Counted from the first letter of the stretch, positions 1 through 8,921 are shown. The stretch: DNA of 64,000 bases from Chitinophagaceae bacterium UBA1930 (GCA_002337145.1 DDFK01000001.1:310001-374000); one strand, 5' to 3'. Program-made: numbers and translations. Notes: generated by a model not told the origin, from the letters alone.

Positions 1-257
1 TGCCGGATAGCAAGTACTATATTTTTGGTAAGGAAGGCGGTAAGCATTTGGCCAATGAATATGATTTGAGTTTTCTTGGACAAGTACCGTTGGTGCAAAG
101 CATACGCGAAGGCGGCGATGAAGGCGTACCGGCAATGGTAGGCAACGATGCTGTGTCGCAACAGGCTTTCAGGGATTTTGCTTCTTTGGCAGTAAGAAAC
201 ATTGCGATCAGGAATGCAAATTTGAACAAGACCAAAATGATTGAAGTGGTAGCGTAG
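1..257 (+). CDS. Mrp/ApbC-type iron-sulfur carrier P-loop ATPase, C-terminal part
   Basis: The window opens inside this gene; the frame runs from base 3 to the TAG at 255-257, giving about 84 residues. The tail FGKEGGKHLANEYDLSFLGQ followed by VPLVQSIREGGDEG is the conserved C-terminal stretch of the Mrp/NBP35/ApbC family, cytosolic ATPases that help insert or carry Fe-S clusters. The Walker A motif and Cys pair lie outside the window and cannot be checked. A rho-independent hairpin follows at 281-308. Paralogous MinD-type ATPases are the only realistic alternative, but the GQ.PL..SIREGGD signature favours Mrp. Confidence 0.85.
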   Translation, partial: PDSKYYIFGKEGGKHLANEYDLSFLGQVPLVQSIREGGDEGVPAMVGNDAVSQQAFRDFASLAVRNIAIRNANLNKTKMIEVVA

Positions 258-280
258 ATTTGTTTTTTGAGATTGAATAT

Positions 281-308
281 GAAAGCCACCAAATAATTGG
301 TGGCTTTC
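281..308 (+). terminator. Intrinsic terminator after the Mrp-like gene
   Basis: A perfect 12-bp stem, GAAAGCCACCAA paired with TTGGTGGCTTTC, closes on a 4-nt ATAA loop and runs into a short T-rich tract (TTTCTTTAT). It lies 23 bp after the stop codon. The tail is weak, but stem strength and position fit a terminator. Confidence 0.75.
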
Positions 309-323
309 TTTATAGATAAATGT

Positions 324-391
324 TCAATGCTCAATTAACAATATTCAATTAGGCAACTGTATTATATTGAACATGGTTAGTTGAGCATTGA
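324..391. repeat. Intergenic inverted repeat (16-bp arms, 1 mismatch)
   Basis: TCAATGCTCAATTAAC at 324-339 is matched in inverse by GTTAGTTGAGCATTGA at 376-391, 15 of 16 positions. The 36-nt interior again contains the words TTCAAT and ATTGAA. It sits between the convergent Mrp-like and MBOAT genes with no T-run. It resembles other word-rich palindromic spacers in this window (11929, 59257, 60443). Confidence 0.6.
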
Positions 392-412
392 GAATGGAGC
401 ATTTATTTCATA

Positions 413-1900
413 CTAAAACTGCAAATAAATAGGCATCACCGCTTCGCTGCTTTTATAGTAGCCATATATCAATAAGAAAATAAAGAAAATGGCTGCATAG
501 CTTACCACGTTTAGCTTTTGCAGTTTAAGGGATATGGTATCGCAAATATTTTCCGGTATGGCATGCAGTGCAAAGCCCAGCAACATCATCCAGATAACAT
601 TGTGGTAATTGCCCCAGAACCGGCCCCATACATCCAGACTGAAATGGTACTGTATCTGGTTCAGCATATCGCCTGCAATATGAAAATTGGCCGCTTTGAA
701 AAATATCCAGCAGAAGCACACAAAATGAAAGGTGAGCAGCAGTGCAAAGCCCCTATACAACACAGAACTGTTCCATTTACTGGCAATGGATTTTGTTTTC
801 TCGTTCCATAGTTTATGTATGGCCAAGGCCGTGCCATGCAGGCCGCCCCATACAATAAAATTGAAACTTGCCCCGTGCCATAGCCCACCAAGCAGCATGG
901 TTATAAACAGGTTGATATAGGTACGCAACTTGCCCTTGCGGTTGCCACCCAGCGGTATATACAGATAGTCCCTTAACCAGCTTGAAAGGGAGATATGCCA
1001 ACGCCGCCAGAACTCGGTAATATCCTTGCTTTGATAGGGCGATGAAAAGTTGGGCGGTATCTTATAGCCCAACCAGCGTGCTATACCTATGGCCACACTG
1101 CTATAGCCACTGAAATCGCAATAGATAACAATAGCGTAGCCATACACTGCAAACAGGCATTCGAGACCCGTATATTTTGAAGGGCTGTCAAAAATATAGT
1201 TTACGTAATTGAGGGTTATATAATCGGAAATGATCAGCTTCTTGAACAGCCCGGTAATGATGAGGAAAAAACCTGCTGCAAAATCTTCCTGGTTGATATA
1301 ATAGGGCTTGGTGGTTTGTGGTATAAAATCCTTTGCCCTTACAATAGGGCCCATTACCAGCTTGGGAAAAAAGGAAAGGAACAAGAGGTACTCATTGAAT
1401 TTTTTAACGGGTACAAACTCGCCACGGTAAACATCTATGGTATAGCTGATGTTCTCGAACGTGTAGAACGAAATACCAACTGGCAATAAAATATTCAGCG
1501 GGTTGATATGTGCTGAGAAATGCTGATTCAGTATCTCAACAAAAAAGTTAGTGTATTTAAAATAGAACAGCAAACCAAGATTGAATACAATACTTATGGT
1601 AAGCAACAACTTTCTTTTCGTTTTATCTGTCTGTCTATAAATAGCATTGGAAAGTATAAAGTCTGCTATGGCTGATACAATAACCAGCACCACAAAAAAA
1701 CCGCTGGCCTTGTAAAAAAAGTAAAGCGAAAACAGGCAAAAGATATTGGTACGTATGGCAACCTTGTTCCTGAATGCAAAGTACAGTAGCATAAAAACAA
1801 AGAACAGGTACACAAAAAAACCGTTGTTAAAAAGCAGCGGGTTGTTCTTGTCGTACACAAACTGGTGCAAAAAGGCGGCTGCATCAAATGAAGGGAACAT
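413..1900 (-). CDS. MBOAT-family O-acyltransferase (AlgI/DltB/PatA-like)
   Basis: A 495-residue polytopic membrane protein with about ten hydrophobic segments. It carries the MBOAT hallmarks: FWRRWHISLSSWLRDYLYIP around residues 298-317 and the catalytic-type histidine in GGLWHGASFNF (H342). Such proteins pass acyl groups, usually acetyl, across the inner membrane to a periplasmic partner that acetylates alginate, other exopolysaccharides, teichoic acid or peptidoglycan. The gene follows an SGNH-hydrolase gene by 18 bp and a GH73 gene further upstream, so it probably supplies acetyl groups to the SGNH partner. The acceptor (peptidoglycan or a secreted polysaccharide) is inferred, not shown. 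Confidence 0.88.
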   Translation of the reverse strand: MFPSFDAAAFLHQFVYDKNNPLLFNNGFFVYLFFVFMLLYFAFRNKVAIRTNIFCLFSLYFFYKASGFFVVLVIVSAIADFILSNAIYRQTDKTKRKLLLTISIVFNLGLLFYFKYTNFFVEILNQHFSAHINPLNILLPVGISFYTFENISYTIDVYRGEFVPVKKFNEYLLFLSFFPKLVMGPIVRAKDFIPQTTKPYYINQEDFAAGFFLIITGLFKKLIISDYITLNYVNYIFDSPSKYTGLECLFAVYGYAIVIYCDFSGYSSVAIGIARWLGYKIPPNFSSPYQSKDITEFWRRWHISLSSWLRDYLYIPLGGNRKGKLRTYINLFITMLLGGLWHGASFNFIVWGGLHGTALAIHKLWNEKTKSIASKWNSSVLYRGFALLLTFHFVCFCWIFFKAANFHIAGDMLNQIQYHFSLDVWGRFWGNYHNVIWMMLLGFALHAIPENICDTISLKLQKLNVVSYAAIFFIFLLIYGYYKSSEAVMPIYLQF

Positions 1901-1918
1901 GGGTGTATGTTATAAGGG

Positions 1919-3259
1919 TTATTTTTTAGGTTTGCTCAGTTTCTGGTATTCAAACATCAATGCATCAAACAGGCTCTTGCCTATTAGCTCCGAGCCTTTA
2001 TCATTCGGGTGCATATAATCCTTGTATGCCAATGCAGGCTTATCGTTCACCCATTTAACCATACTGCCATCGCCACCCATGCTGGTAAACATATTATAAA
2101 AAGCAATCCCATTTTCATAAGCAATCCTTTGCTGCATGGCAAGTATAACAGGCATGCCTATAGCAGTCTTGTAATCGGTACCATAACGGAACGACCTATC
2201 GGCACAACTCAGCAACAAAACATCGGCATCTGCAAAAGCAGATTTGATCCTGTTCACGGATTTTTTCATGGGGAGGTAATACCAGTCAAATTTTTCATCG
2301 CTCGGTTTGTCAAAAAGATTGACACCATATTGCATGATGACCAAGTCATAAGCATGGTTACTTGCAATGGTTGCCAAAAAAGTAGAATCCATTTTTGCAA
2401 ACTCCTGCCCACTGTTGCCGCGGAAAGAAAAATTGTCAACTGTAATTCCATTGGCAGCCTCCAATGAAATACCAAACACAGGTACCCCCGCCCCTATTTC
2501 CACCTTCACCCTGTTGTTGGCACTGCTATCTATTACAATGCTATTGAAGCCCTGTTTACCCGATAAATTGATGGTTACATTGTTGCAGTTGATCGAAGCA
2601 TTCCCTGTTTTGCCATATAACAGATATTTATTCAATGGCTGATTAGGCATAGCGGTTTTGTCTTGTACTTCTGTCCATGCATTACCGCTTGCAGTAAAAG
2701 AGCGGCCAGAAATAAACAGGGTCTGCTTATCTGGATTGTTCCTAAAATTTGCTTCCTGCCAATTACCCGAAGAAAAAATATTTGCAGTTGTCCTAGCACC
2801 GGCCAGCTCGCTGCTCATAGGCAGGTAACCAACACCATAGCCACCAAATTCCTGCTGCATCAACCTTCGCAAAGTGGCCGTAATAAAATCATCCTCTATC
2901 ATACTATCGCCCAAAAAAGCGATACGTATTTTTTTACGTTTGCCCTGTTTCAGTTCAGCCAGCTTATTCATGAAATTCTTAAGCACAATATTGCTGCTAT
3001 CCACATAATAAGCAGTTACCCTATTGGGCAAATCGAATGCAATAAATTTTTTATGTAAAGAGTCCTTAGTGGTTACTTCAGGTTCGGCAACTGCAATGGT
3101 ATCTATCTTTTTTTCTTTATGCCGTACAATGTCCGACAGGATGCTGATATTCTTAAACGGCTTCCATTCAATGCCCAATGCCTCGGTAATAAATGATAGG
3201 ATAAAAAGCGAAAAAGTGATGATGAGTACAAACCAGAGAACCCGCTTATGGTAGTTCAT
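1919..3259 (-). CDS. Membrane-anchored SGNH/GDSL hydrolase, likely O-acetyltransferase partner
   Basis: A 446-residue protein with one N-terminal membrane segment (residues about 8-28) and a periplasmic SGNH fold. Block I is IRIAFLGDSMIEDD with Ser119; block III is YDLVIMQYGVN with the Gly/Asn oxyanion residues; block V is DYMHPNDKG with Asp414 and His417, completing a Ser-Asp-His triad. Between blocks I and III lies a beta-rich insert. Paired SGNH and MBOAT proteins (AlgX/AlgJ with AlgI, PatB with PatA) transfer acetyl groups to polymers in the periplasm. The 18-bp gap to the MBOAT gene supports one operon. An esterase role is possible. Confidence 0.85.
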   Translation of the reverse strand: MNYHKRVLWFVLIITFSLFILSFITEALGIEWKPFKNISILSDIVRHKEKKIDTIAVAEPEVTTKDSLHKKFIAFDLPNRVTAYYVDSSNIVLKNFMNKLAELKQGKRKKIRIAFLGDSMIEDDFITATLRRLMQQEFGGYGVGYLPMSSELAGARTTANIFSSGNWQEANFRNNPDKQTLFISGRSFTASGNAWTEVQDKTAMPNQPLNKYLLYGKTGNASINCNNVTINLSGKQGFNSIVIDSSANNRVKVEIGAGVPVFGISLEAANGITVDNFSFRGNSGQEFAKMDSTFLATIASNHAYDLVIMQYGVNLFDKPSDEKFDWYYLPMKKSVNRIKSAFADADVLLLSCADRSFRYGTDYKTAIGMPVILAMQQRIAYENGIAFYNMFTSMGGDGSMVKWVNDKPALAYKDYMHPNDKGSELIGKSLFDALMFEYQKLSKPKK

Positions 3260-3270
3260 TGTAAGGGTAG

Positions 3271-3768
3271 CTATTTTGTTGCTGCATCTAATTTATACTT
3301 TTTTATAGCATTGGTCATCAATTTTTTCCATACCTCTGGCTGTGTACTATAGCCTGCTTTGGCCATGGCATCAAGCCAGGGTTTGTAATTAACATTTCCT
3401 TTTAGTTTGGGATAATATTTCTTCTTCGCAACCATCTTATAAAAGTCCTTGAACGAATCTTCAGCAGTTGCATACTGCTTGAATTTGGACCGGATGCCTT
3501 TTGTTTTTTTTAAATTGTTTTTACCCGTTATACCAAAATGATTGTTCAGCAACCTGCAGTTACGGCTTTTGCCCGCCCCCGATTCTATAATCGAGATAGC
3601 AGTAACCACGCTCACCGGAATGCCATACTCCTCCGACAGTTGGGCCACAATGGGCTTATATTTAGCAATGTACTGCTGTACCTGTGCCTGGGCAGCCATT
3701 GTGGTAAACAGCACCAAACCCAACAACAATAGGCATTTTCTCAAAAATTGGATACAAGTGTTTTGCAT
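3271..3768 (-). CDS. Secreted GH73-type N-acetylglucosaminidase (FlgJ/lysozyme-like domain)
   Basis: A 165-residue protein with a signal peptide ending near AQAQ (residues 1-29) and a single glucosaminidase domain. IIESGAGKSRNCRLLNNHFGIT holds the expected catalytic Glu62, and YSTQPEVWKKLMTNAIKKYKL is the usual GH73 end. It should cut the glycan chain of peptidoglycan in the periplasm. It is the first gene of a minus-strand trio, 11 bp before the SGNH gene. O-acetylation is a known control over wall hydrolases, so this grouping suggests coupled wall cutting and modification; that link is inference. Confidence 0.87.
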   Translation of the reverse strand: MQNTCIQFLRKCLLLLGLVLFTTMAAQAQVQQYIAKYKPIVAQLSEEYGIPVSVVTAISIIESGAGKSRNCRLLNNHFGITGKNNLKKTKGIRSKFKQYATAEDSFKDFYKMVAKKKYYPKLKGNVNYKPWLDAMAKAGYSTQPEVWKKLMTNAIKKYKLDAATK

Positions 3769-3865
3769 TAATCGGCTTTAGATGAACAATCGCTAATAGT
3801 TACAAAATAGCGTTATTATTTTTAAATGGTTTATTTTGGATGCACAAATAGTCAACAACTATGCC

Positions 3866-5215
3866 ATGAACAGAAAAACACTTTTTATAATTCTGCTCCT
3901 TATCACCAGTTCCTGCTTCTCCCAAACAATCATCAACCGCGACAAGGAAATTGATGCCATGGTTAAGGAAGTGCAGCCCGACTCATTGAAATCCTATATC
4001 ACCCAACTGGTGGCATTGGGTACCAGGAACACATTGAGCACACAGAACAACCCCGACCGTGGCATTAGTGCCGCTAGGCTTTGGGTGCTGAACAAGTTCA
4101 ACGAATTTGCAAAACAAAGCAATGGCAGGCTGACTACTTTTATAGATACGACCATTTATAAAGCCGATGGCCGACGTGTGAACAGGGACATTATACTGGG
4201 CAATGTAGTGGCTACCTTAAAAGGCACTGACCCAACAGACAAACGCATCTTCATCATCAGTGGGCATTTGGATAACATGCGTACCAATGTTATGGACAGT
4301 ACCAACGATGCACCCGGTGCAAACGATGATGGCAGTGGCAGTGCAGCCGTTGTTGAATGTGCCAGGATCATGAGCAAACATGCTTTTCCTGCAACCATCA
4401 TTTTTGTTACCGTTAGCGGCGAAGAACAAGGTTTGCTAGGTGCCAACTTCATGGCCGAAAAAGCAAGAAAAGAAAACTGGAACATTGAAGCCGTATTGAA
4501 CAACGATATCATGGGCAGCAACAACAGCAGCGAAACAAATATTATAGACAATACCCGCATACGCGTGTTTAGCGAGGGGCTCTCCGTGCTCGATACAGGC
4601 AAAGCAGCCACCAATATCCGCAACCTCGGTCTCGAAAACGATGGCAAGGCAAGGCAACTGGCACGTTATGTAAAAGAAATTGGCGAACGCTATGTAGAAA
4701 ACATAGAAGTAGTAATGGTGTACCGCAACGACCGCTTCCTGCGTGGGGGCGACCACTCACCTTATGTGCAACGGGGTTATGCAGCCGTTCGCTTTACAGA
4801 AATGAACGAGAATTTTTACCACCAGCACCAGGATGTACGCAAGGAAAACGGCATTCAATATGGCGACCTTACCGAATTCATGGATTTTGAATACCTAAGA
4901 AAGAACACCGCTATAAACCTTGCCAATCTGGCCAGTTTAGCCAAAGCCACATCCGTACCTGAAGACGTAAAAATTGATGTAAAAAAATTGGGCAACTCCA
5001 CTTACCTCTACTGGAAAGCCCCAAAAACCGGCACTGCAAAAGGTTATTACGTATTGATGCGTGAAACCACCAGTGCCGTTTGGCAAAAGAAATTCTTTGT
5101 AGAAGCAACCGAAATAAAACTGCCCTACAGCAAAGACAATTACTTTTTTGCAGTGCAATCCGTAAACGAAACAGGCAACGAAAGTCTGCCCGTAATACCA
5201 ACTGTTGGCAGGTAA
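3866..5215 (+). CDS. Secreted M28-family zinc aminopeptidase
   Basis: About 449 residues from the chosen start, which begins a clean signal peptide (MNRKTLFIILLLITSSC) 30 bp inside the longest frame. The M28 metal ligands are visible in order: the His in ISGHLDNM, the Asp in GANDDGSGSA, the Glu pair in VSGEEQGL, the Asp in LNNDIMG and a late His in RGGDHSPYV. The last 90 residues form a beta-rich domain of fibronectin-III type (STYLYWKAPKTGTAKGYYVLMRE). It should remove N-terminal amino acids from peptides in the periplasm or outside the cell. A -7-like TATTTTG sits at 3829-3835. It may be monocistronic. Confidence 0.9.
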   Translation: MNRKTLFIILLLITSSCFSQTIINRDKEIDAMVKEVQPDSLKSYITQLVALGTRNTLSTQNNPDRGISAARLWVLNKFNEFAKQSNGRLTTFIDTTIYKADGRRVNRDIILGNVVATLKGTDPTDKRIFIISGHLDNMRTNVMDSTNDAPGANDDGSGSAAVVECARIMSKHAFPATIIFVTVSGEEQGLLGANFMAEKARKENWNIEAVLNNDIMGSNNSSETNIIDNTRIRVFSEGLSVLDTGKAATNIRNLGLENDGKARQLARYVKEIGERYVENIEVVMVYRNDRFLRGGDHSPYVQRGYAAVRFTEMNENFYHQHQDVRKENGIQYGDLTEFMDFEYLRKNTAINLANLASLAKATSVPEDVKIDVKKLGNSTYLYWKAPKTGTAKGYYVLMRETTSAVWQKKFFVEATEIKLPYSKDNYFFAVQSVNETGNESLPVIPTVGR

Positions 5216-5257
5216 TTAGGTTGAAAACAGCCCCAAAAACCACATGGCCAATTAGTA

Positions 5258-5265
5258 TATATTTG
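5258..5265 (+). promoter_or_regulatory. Putative aspS -7 promoter element TATATTTG
   Basis: TATATTTG matches the Bacteroidota -7 consensus TAnnTTTG exactly. It lies in the gap after the M28 gene and 60 bp before the aspS start; no clear TTTG is placed upstream. It is the main reason for rejecting the longer aspS frame, which would begin upstream of this promoter. Confidence 0.5.
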
Positions 5266-5325
5266 CAGCCCGTTCAAAACACGGCCAAGCAACCATTTAG
5301 TACACAATCAGAAATCTCTTATCAA

Positions 5326-7176
5326 ATGTTCCGTACAGCAACTTGTGGCGAATTAAGAATCGCAGATGCAAACAAAGAAGTTACCCTTGCCGGCTGGGTA
5401 CAAACAGTCAGAAAATTCGGTTCCATCACTTTCGTTGACCTGAGGGACCGTTACGGCATCACACAACTGTTGTTTGGTGAAGAACTGAACAAAGTGCTGG
5501 ATGAAAATCCTTTGGGCCGTGAATTTGTATTACAGGCAAAAGGCAAGGTAAACGAACGTAGCAACAAGAACCCCAACATTGCCACTGGCGATATTGAATT
5601 GCTGGTAAACGAATTCAAGATACTCAACAAATCTGCCGTACCTCCTTTTAAAATAGAAGACGATACCGATGGTGGCGATGACTTAAGGATGAAATACCGT
5701 TTTCTTGACCTACGCCGGAATGCAGTGAAAAAAAATCTGGAACTGCGTTATGCTGTTAGCCGCAGCACCCGCAACTATTTGCACGAGCAGAATTTCATGG
5801 ATATAGAAACACCCTTCCTGATTAAATCGACACCCGAAGGTGCAAGGGATTTTGTAGTGCCCAGCAGGATGAATCCAGGTCAGTTTTATGCATTGCCACA
5901 AAGCCCGCAAACATTTAAGCAATTACTCATGGTAAGTGGCTACGACCGTTACTACCAGATTGTAAAATGTTTTAGAGACGAGGACTTGCGTGCCGACCGC
6001 CAACCAGAGTTTACACAGATAGATTGCGAAATGTGTTTTGTGGAGCAAGAAGATATCTTGAATATGTTTGAAGGTTTGGTAAAACGCATCTTCAAAGATG
6101 TAAAAGGTATTGACTATACCGAAACCGTAGAACGCATGACTTGGGAAGAAGCTATGTGGCAGTACGGCAACGACAAACCAGACATACGCTTTGGTATGAA
6201 GCTATGCAACCTCAAATTCCCTTCGCATACGTTTACTGCCAAACATGCTGCACTTGCTGGCACCCCTTTAGGGGATGGGGGCTTGATTGCAGGCGAGTTT
6301 GCAGTGTTCAACGATGCGGAAACGGTGATAGCCATTGCAGTACCTGGTTGTAGCGAATACACCCGCAAGCAGACAGATGAATTGACCGAATGGGTAAAAC
6401 GTCCGCAAATTGGCATGAAAGGCCTCGTGTTCATCAAATGCAATGCAGATGGCAGTTTCAAAAGCAGCGTAGATAAATTCTATAACGAAGACCAACTAAA
6501 AGCCATTGCCGAAGCAACCAATGCCAAAGCCGGCGACCTGATTCTGATATTGGCCGGTACCGAAGAAAAAACAAGAAAAGCCACCAGCGACCTGCGTATG
6601 GAAATGGGCAAACGTCTGGGCCTGCGTAAAGACGATGACTTTAAATTGTTGTGGGTACTCGACTTCCCCCTGTTTGAATATGCAGAAGAAGACAACCGCT
6701 GGGTTGCACGCCACCATCCGTTCACATCGCCAAAACCAAGCGATATTGACACGATGATCAACAACAACCCGAAGATTGAAAACGCTGCTGAATATCTGAA
6801 ACATCCCTATGCCAACATCAAGGCCAATGCTTACGACATGGTACTGAATGGCAACGAAATTGGTGGTGGTTCCATTCGTATATTCCAAAGGGAGTTACAG
6901 GAAAAAATGTTTGAGGCCCTGGGTATGGACGAAGAAGAACAGCAACACAAATTCGGCTTCCTGTTAGGTGCGTTTGAGTATGGTGCACCGCCACATGGTG
7001 GCCTCGCATTCGGTTTTGACAGGCTATGTGCCATATTGGGCGGTAGCGAAAGCATACGCGACTTTATTGCCTTTCCTAAAAACAACAGTGGCCGCGATGT
7101 AATGATTGATGCACCGAGTGCCATTGATGCAAAACAGTTTGATGAATTACAGATCAAGCTAGACCTGAAACAATAA
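5326..7176 (+). CDS. aspS: Aspartyl-tRNA synthetase
   Basis: 616 residues from MFRTATCGELR, the usual N-terminus; the open frame extends 82 codons upstream, but those overlap the M28 gene. Order of domains: OB-fold anticodon domain (VTLAGWVQTVRKFGSITFVDLRD), class II core with motif 2 (CFRDEDLRADRQPEFTQID), the bacterial GAD insert, and motif 3 (GGLAFGFDRLCAILGG). It charges tRNA-Asp in the cytosol. Oddity: the GAD region holds a stretch (about residues 305-325) whose DNA, 6263-6284, matches 21 of 22 bases of an intergenic palindrome before leuB, so a repeat may have entered the gene in frame. Confidence 0.96.
   Translation: MFRTATCGELRIADANKEVTLAGWVQTVRKFGSITFVDLRDRYGITQLLFGEELNKVLDENPLGREFVLQAKGKVNERSNKNPNIATGDIELLVNEFKILNKSAVPPFKIEDDTDGGDDLRMKYRFLDLRRNAVKKNLELRYAVSRSTRNYLHEQNFMDIETPFLIKSTPEGARDFVVPSRMNPGQFYALPQSPQTFKQLLMVSGYDRYYQIVKCFRDEDLRADRQPEFTQIDCEMCFVEQEDILNMFEGLVKRIFKDVKGIDYTETVERMTWEEAMWQYGNDKPDIRFGMKLCNLKFPSHTFTAKHAALAGTPLGDGGLIAGEFAVFNDAETVIAIAVPGCSEYTRKQTDELTEWVKRPQIGMKGLVFIKCNADGSFKSSVDKFYNEDQLKAIAEATNAKAGDLILILAGTEEKTRKATSDLRMEMGKRLGLRKDDDFKLLWVLDFPLFEYAEEDNRWVARHHPFTSPKPSDIDTMINNNPKIENAAEYLKHPYANIKANAYDMVLNGNEIGGGSIRIFQRELQEKMFEALGMDEEEQQHKFGFLLGAFEYGAPPHGGLAFGFDRLCAILGGSESIRDFIAFPKNNSGRDVMIDAPSAIDAKQFDELQIKLDLKQ
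6263..6284 (+). repeat. 22-bp palindromic element inside aspS
   Basis: The sequence reads CCCCTTTAGGGGAT then GGGGGCTT. It differs by one base from 58022-58043, directly before leuB. Here it is translated in frame as TPLGDGGL. The CCCC-TTTA-GGGG core can fold into a small hairpin. Confidence 0.65.
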
Positions 7177-7200
7177 TGCTTAATAGCTATCAATAAAAAA

Positions 7201-7228
7201 AGCCTTGCAACAATGCAAGGCTTTTTTT
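7201..7228. terminator. Bidirectional intrinsic terminator between aspS and a lipoprotein gene
   Basis: AGCCTTGCA (7201-7209) pairs with TGCAAGGCT (7214-7222) across a 4-nt ACAA loop. Seven A precede and a run of T follows, so it can end aspS on the plus strand and the lipoprotein gene on the minus strand. Confidence 0.88.
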
Positions 7229-7244
7229 ATGTGAACCAATATGC

Positions 7245-7892
7245 TTAATATACATAGCTAGTCAAAGTGCTGTAAGTGGCACCATTTACTTCAGAGCCTA
7301 CCAACCCAATACCACAGCCCCAGGTAGCAGTACTATACTGGCCACTTGAACCCATGGACGCACCATTTAAAAAGGTTTCCAAAACAGTTTTCACTTTCAT
7401 GCAATTGGTATAGGTTTTTCCCGCCAGGGTAAAGCTGATATTGTTGGCCAAAACCGTATATGTGTACTTATACGAAATCATGCTAGGGGCAGCAATACTC
7501 GGAAACGAATAAGACCATGTATCGCCAACGGCCTTACCCACTTTCGATACGATCATTTCTGTAGCAGCTACATCCGCACCGGCTACGGCTGGCACAAAAT
7601 TCCAGATATCGCCATTGGTATCCACATAAATATAACTCGCATTGGCAGGTGCAGTAGAGGTTTGTGATTTAATATAATTCTTACCGCTAATGGTACTGCT
7701 GGATGGGCAGGTAACCGTGTATGAACCAGAGCTGGTACTGTACGTGGCTACGGTGCCAACCTTATAGGGATTGGTACCGCATCCCGTAGGCACTGTTGTG
7801 GAAGAATCAGTATCACTGCTTTTTTTACAGGAAACAATAGATGCCAAAATGAACAGGCACAAGAATAGTTTTGTTAAGGGTTTAGGGTTCAT
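7245..7892 (-). CDS. Lipoprotein of unknown function
   Basis: 215 residues from MNPKPLTKLF, chosen because it starts a type II signal peptide with lipobox LASIVSC followed by KKSSDTD; the frame opens 13 codons earlier without signal features. The mature part is Ser/Thr-rich and beta-like, with motifs such as YKVGTVATYSTSSGSYTV and VGDTWSYSFPS that recall extracellular beta-sandwich lipoproteins of Bacteroidota. It contains several Cys (CGTNP, TVTCP, TNCMK, WGCGI) that could form disulfides. No enzyme motif is seen. It converges on aspS and shares its terminator. Function unknown; an outer-membrane surface or periplasmic location is inferred. Confidence 0.75.
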   Translation of the reverse strand: MNPKPLTKLFLCLFILASIVSCKKSSDTDSSTTVPTGCGTNPYKVGTVATYSTSSGSYTVTCPSSSTISGKNYIKSQTSTAPANASYIYVDTNGDIWNFVPAVAGADVAATEMIVSKVGKAVGDTWSYSFPSIAAPSMISYKYTYTVLANNISFTLAGKTYTNCMKVKTVLETFLNGASMGSSGQYSTATWGCGIGLVGSEVNGATYSTLTSYVY

Positions 7893-8067
7893 TACAATAT
7901 TTTGTCCAAATATATAAGACAGCATTTGCACTCAACACGAATGACGCAATTATTGAGTAAACGGTAACCTATTGATAGTTTCACTTCGGCCATTGCCAGG
8001 CTGAGTTGTACAAATTGTTTTTTCAAACTGGGAGCCATTACCCAAAACAAACAACTATAAAAAACGA

Positions 8068-8075
8068 TATATTTG
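8068..8075 (+). promoter_or_regulatory. Putative -7 element TATATTTG for the acyltransferase-P450 unit
   Basis: An exact TAnnTTTG match 43 bp before the first ATG of the pair. No convincing TTTG is seen at the -33 spacing, so it is supported by one element only. Confidence 0.45.
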
Positions 8076-8118
8076 AGCTGATTGAAACACCAACTTTCGT
8101 TCAACCACTAAACTGCAA

Positions 8119-8907
8119 ATGTCAGGCAACGGCAATCCCACACAAAAAGCTACCCTATACACGGTAGAAAAATACGCCAGAGAAAGGGTGTTGGTTGACG
8201 ATGCATCTTACCTCGGTTCAAAAGTATATTTGATGAACACCATGTTTGAGCTGGACATTACCGAACTAAGACAAAAACTAAAAACATACCGCAAAAACGC
8301 CACAAGCAAAATATCCCTGCCTACTGCACTGTTTTATTGCTATGCACAAACCCTAGACAAGCAAAAAAGGGCACATGCCCTAAAAAGCAGCCGCAACAGG
8401 CTATTCGTATTTAACGAGGCAGATGTTTTCTTTCCCTTCGAAGTAACAGTGGGCGAGCAAAAAATGATTGCCAGAAAAATCATACGGGCAGCCAATACCA
8501 AAAGCATCCACCAACTGGAAGCCGAAATAGCACAACTAAGCAATGTAAAAACAGTACAGATGTGTTGGCACGAACGCCTCTACCTATCATTGCCCAAAGC
8601 AATCCGTAATATCGGTTACAGCATCCTCATGGGCATACCCATCAAACGCAAGGAACTATTTGGCAACGTGTACTTCAGTACCGCACTTACACTGGGTACC
8701 GATAAAATCACTGCACAGTCCATACCCTGCCACTTCCACTCAATTGGCATGTTCATAAGTCCATGCAAAATGGTAAACGATGCAACCAACCAGATTCGCA
8801 GCACCATTGGTGTTACCGTATCTGCCGACCATGCAATCATCAACGGTGTGGACCTTGCAAGGTTCTGCAAAGAATTCATGAAACAAATTGATGAACTCCG
8901 TTTTTAA
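8119..8907 (+). CDS. Stand-alone E2/CAT-type acyltransferase domain protein
   Basis: 262 residues resembling only the catalytic domain of 2-oxoacid dehydrogenase E2 (chloramphenicol acetyltransferase fold); lipoyl and subunit-binding domains are absent. The C-terminal active-site stretch reads GVTVSADHAIINGVDLARFC, corresponding to the DHxxxDG motif, but with Asn where the family has Asp. The catalytic His is kept. Other E2-like parts are LPTALFYCYAQTL and VYFSTALTLGTDKI. Such free-standing domains acylate small molecules or act as structural relatives. It lies 14 bp before a P450 gene, so both may act on one substrate. The Asp-to-Asn change may alter or lower activity. Role unknown. Confidence 0.75.
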   Translation: MSGNGNPTQKATLYTVEKYARERVLVDDASYLGSKVYLMNTMFELDITELRQKLKTYRKNATSKISLPTALFYCYAQTLDKQKRAHALKSSRNRLFVFNEADVFFPFEVTVGEQKMIARKIIRAANTKSIHQLEAEIAQLSNVKTVQMCWHERLYLSLPKAIRNIGYSILMGIPIKRKELFGNVYFSTALTLGTDKITAQSIPCHFHSIGMFISPCKMVNDATNQIRSTIGVTVSADHAIINGVDLARFCKEFMKQIDELRF

Positions 8908-8921
8908 AGTACCTACCAGCT

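Noticed and set aside
5080..5325. N-terminal extension of aspS by 82 codons
   Set aside because: It overlaps the M28 peptidase gene, does not resemble AspRS, and would begin upstream of the promoter element at 5258.
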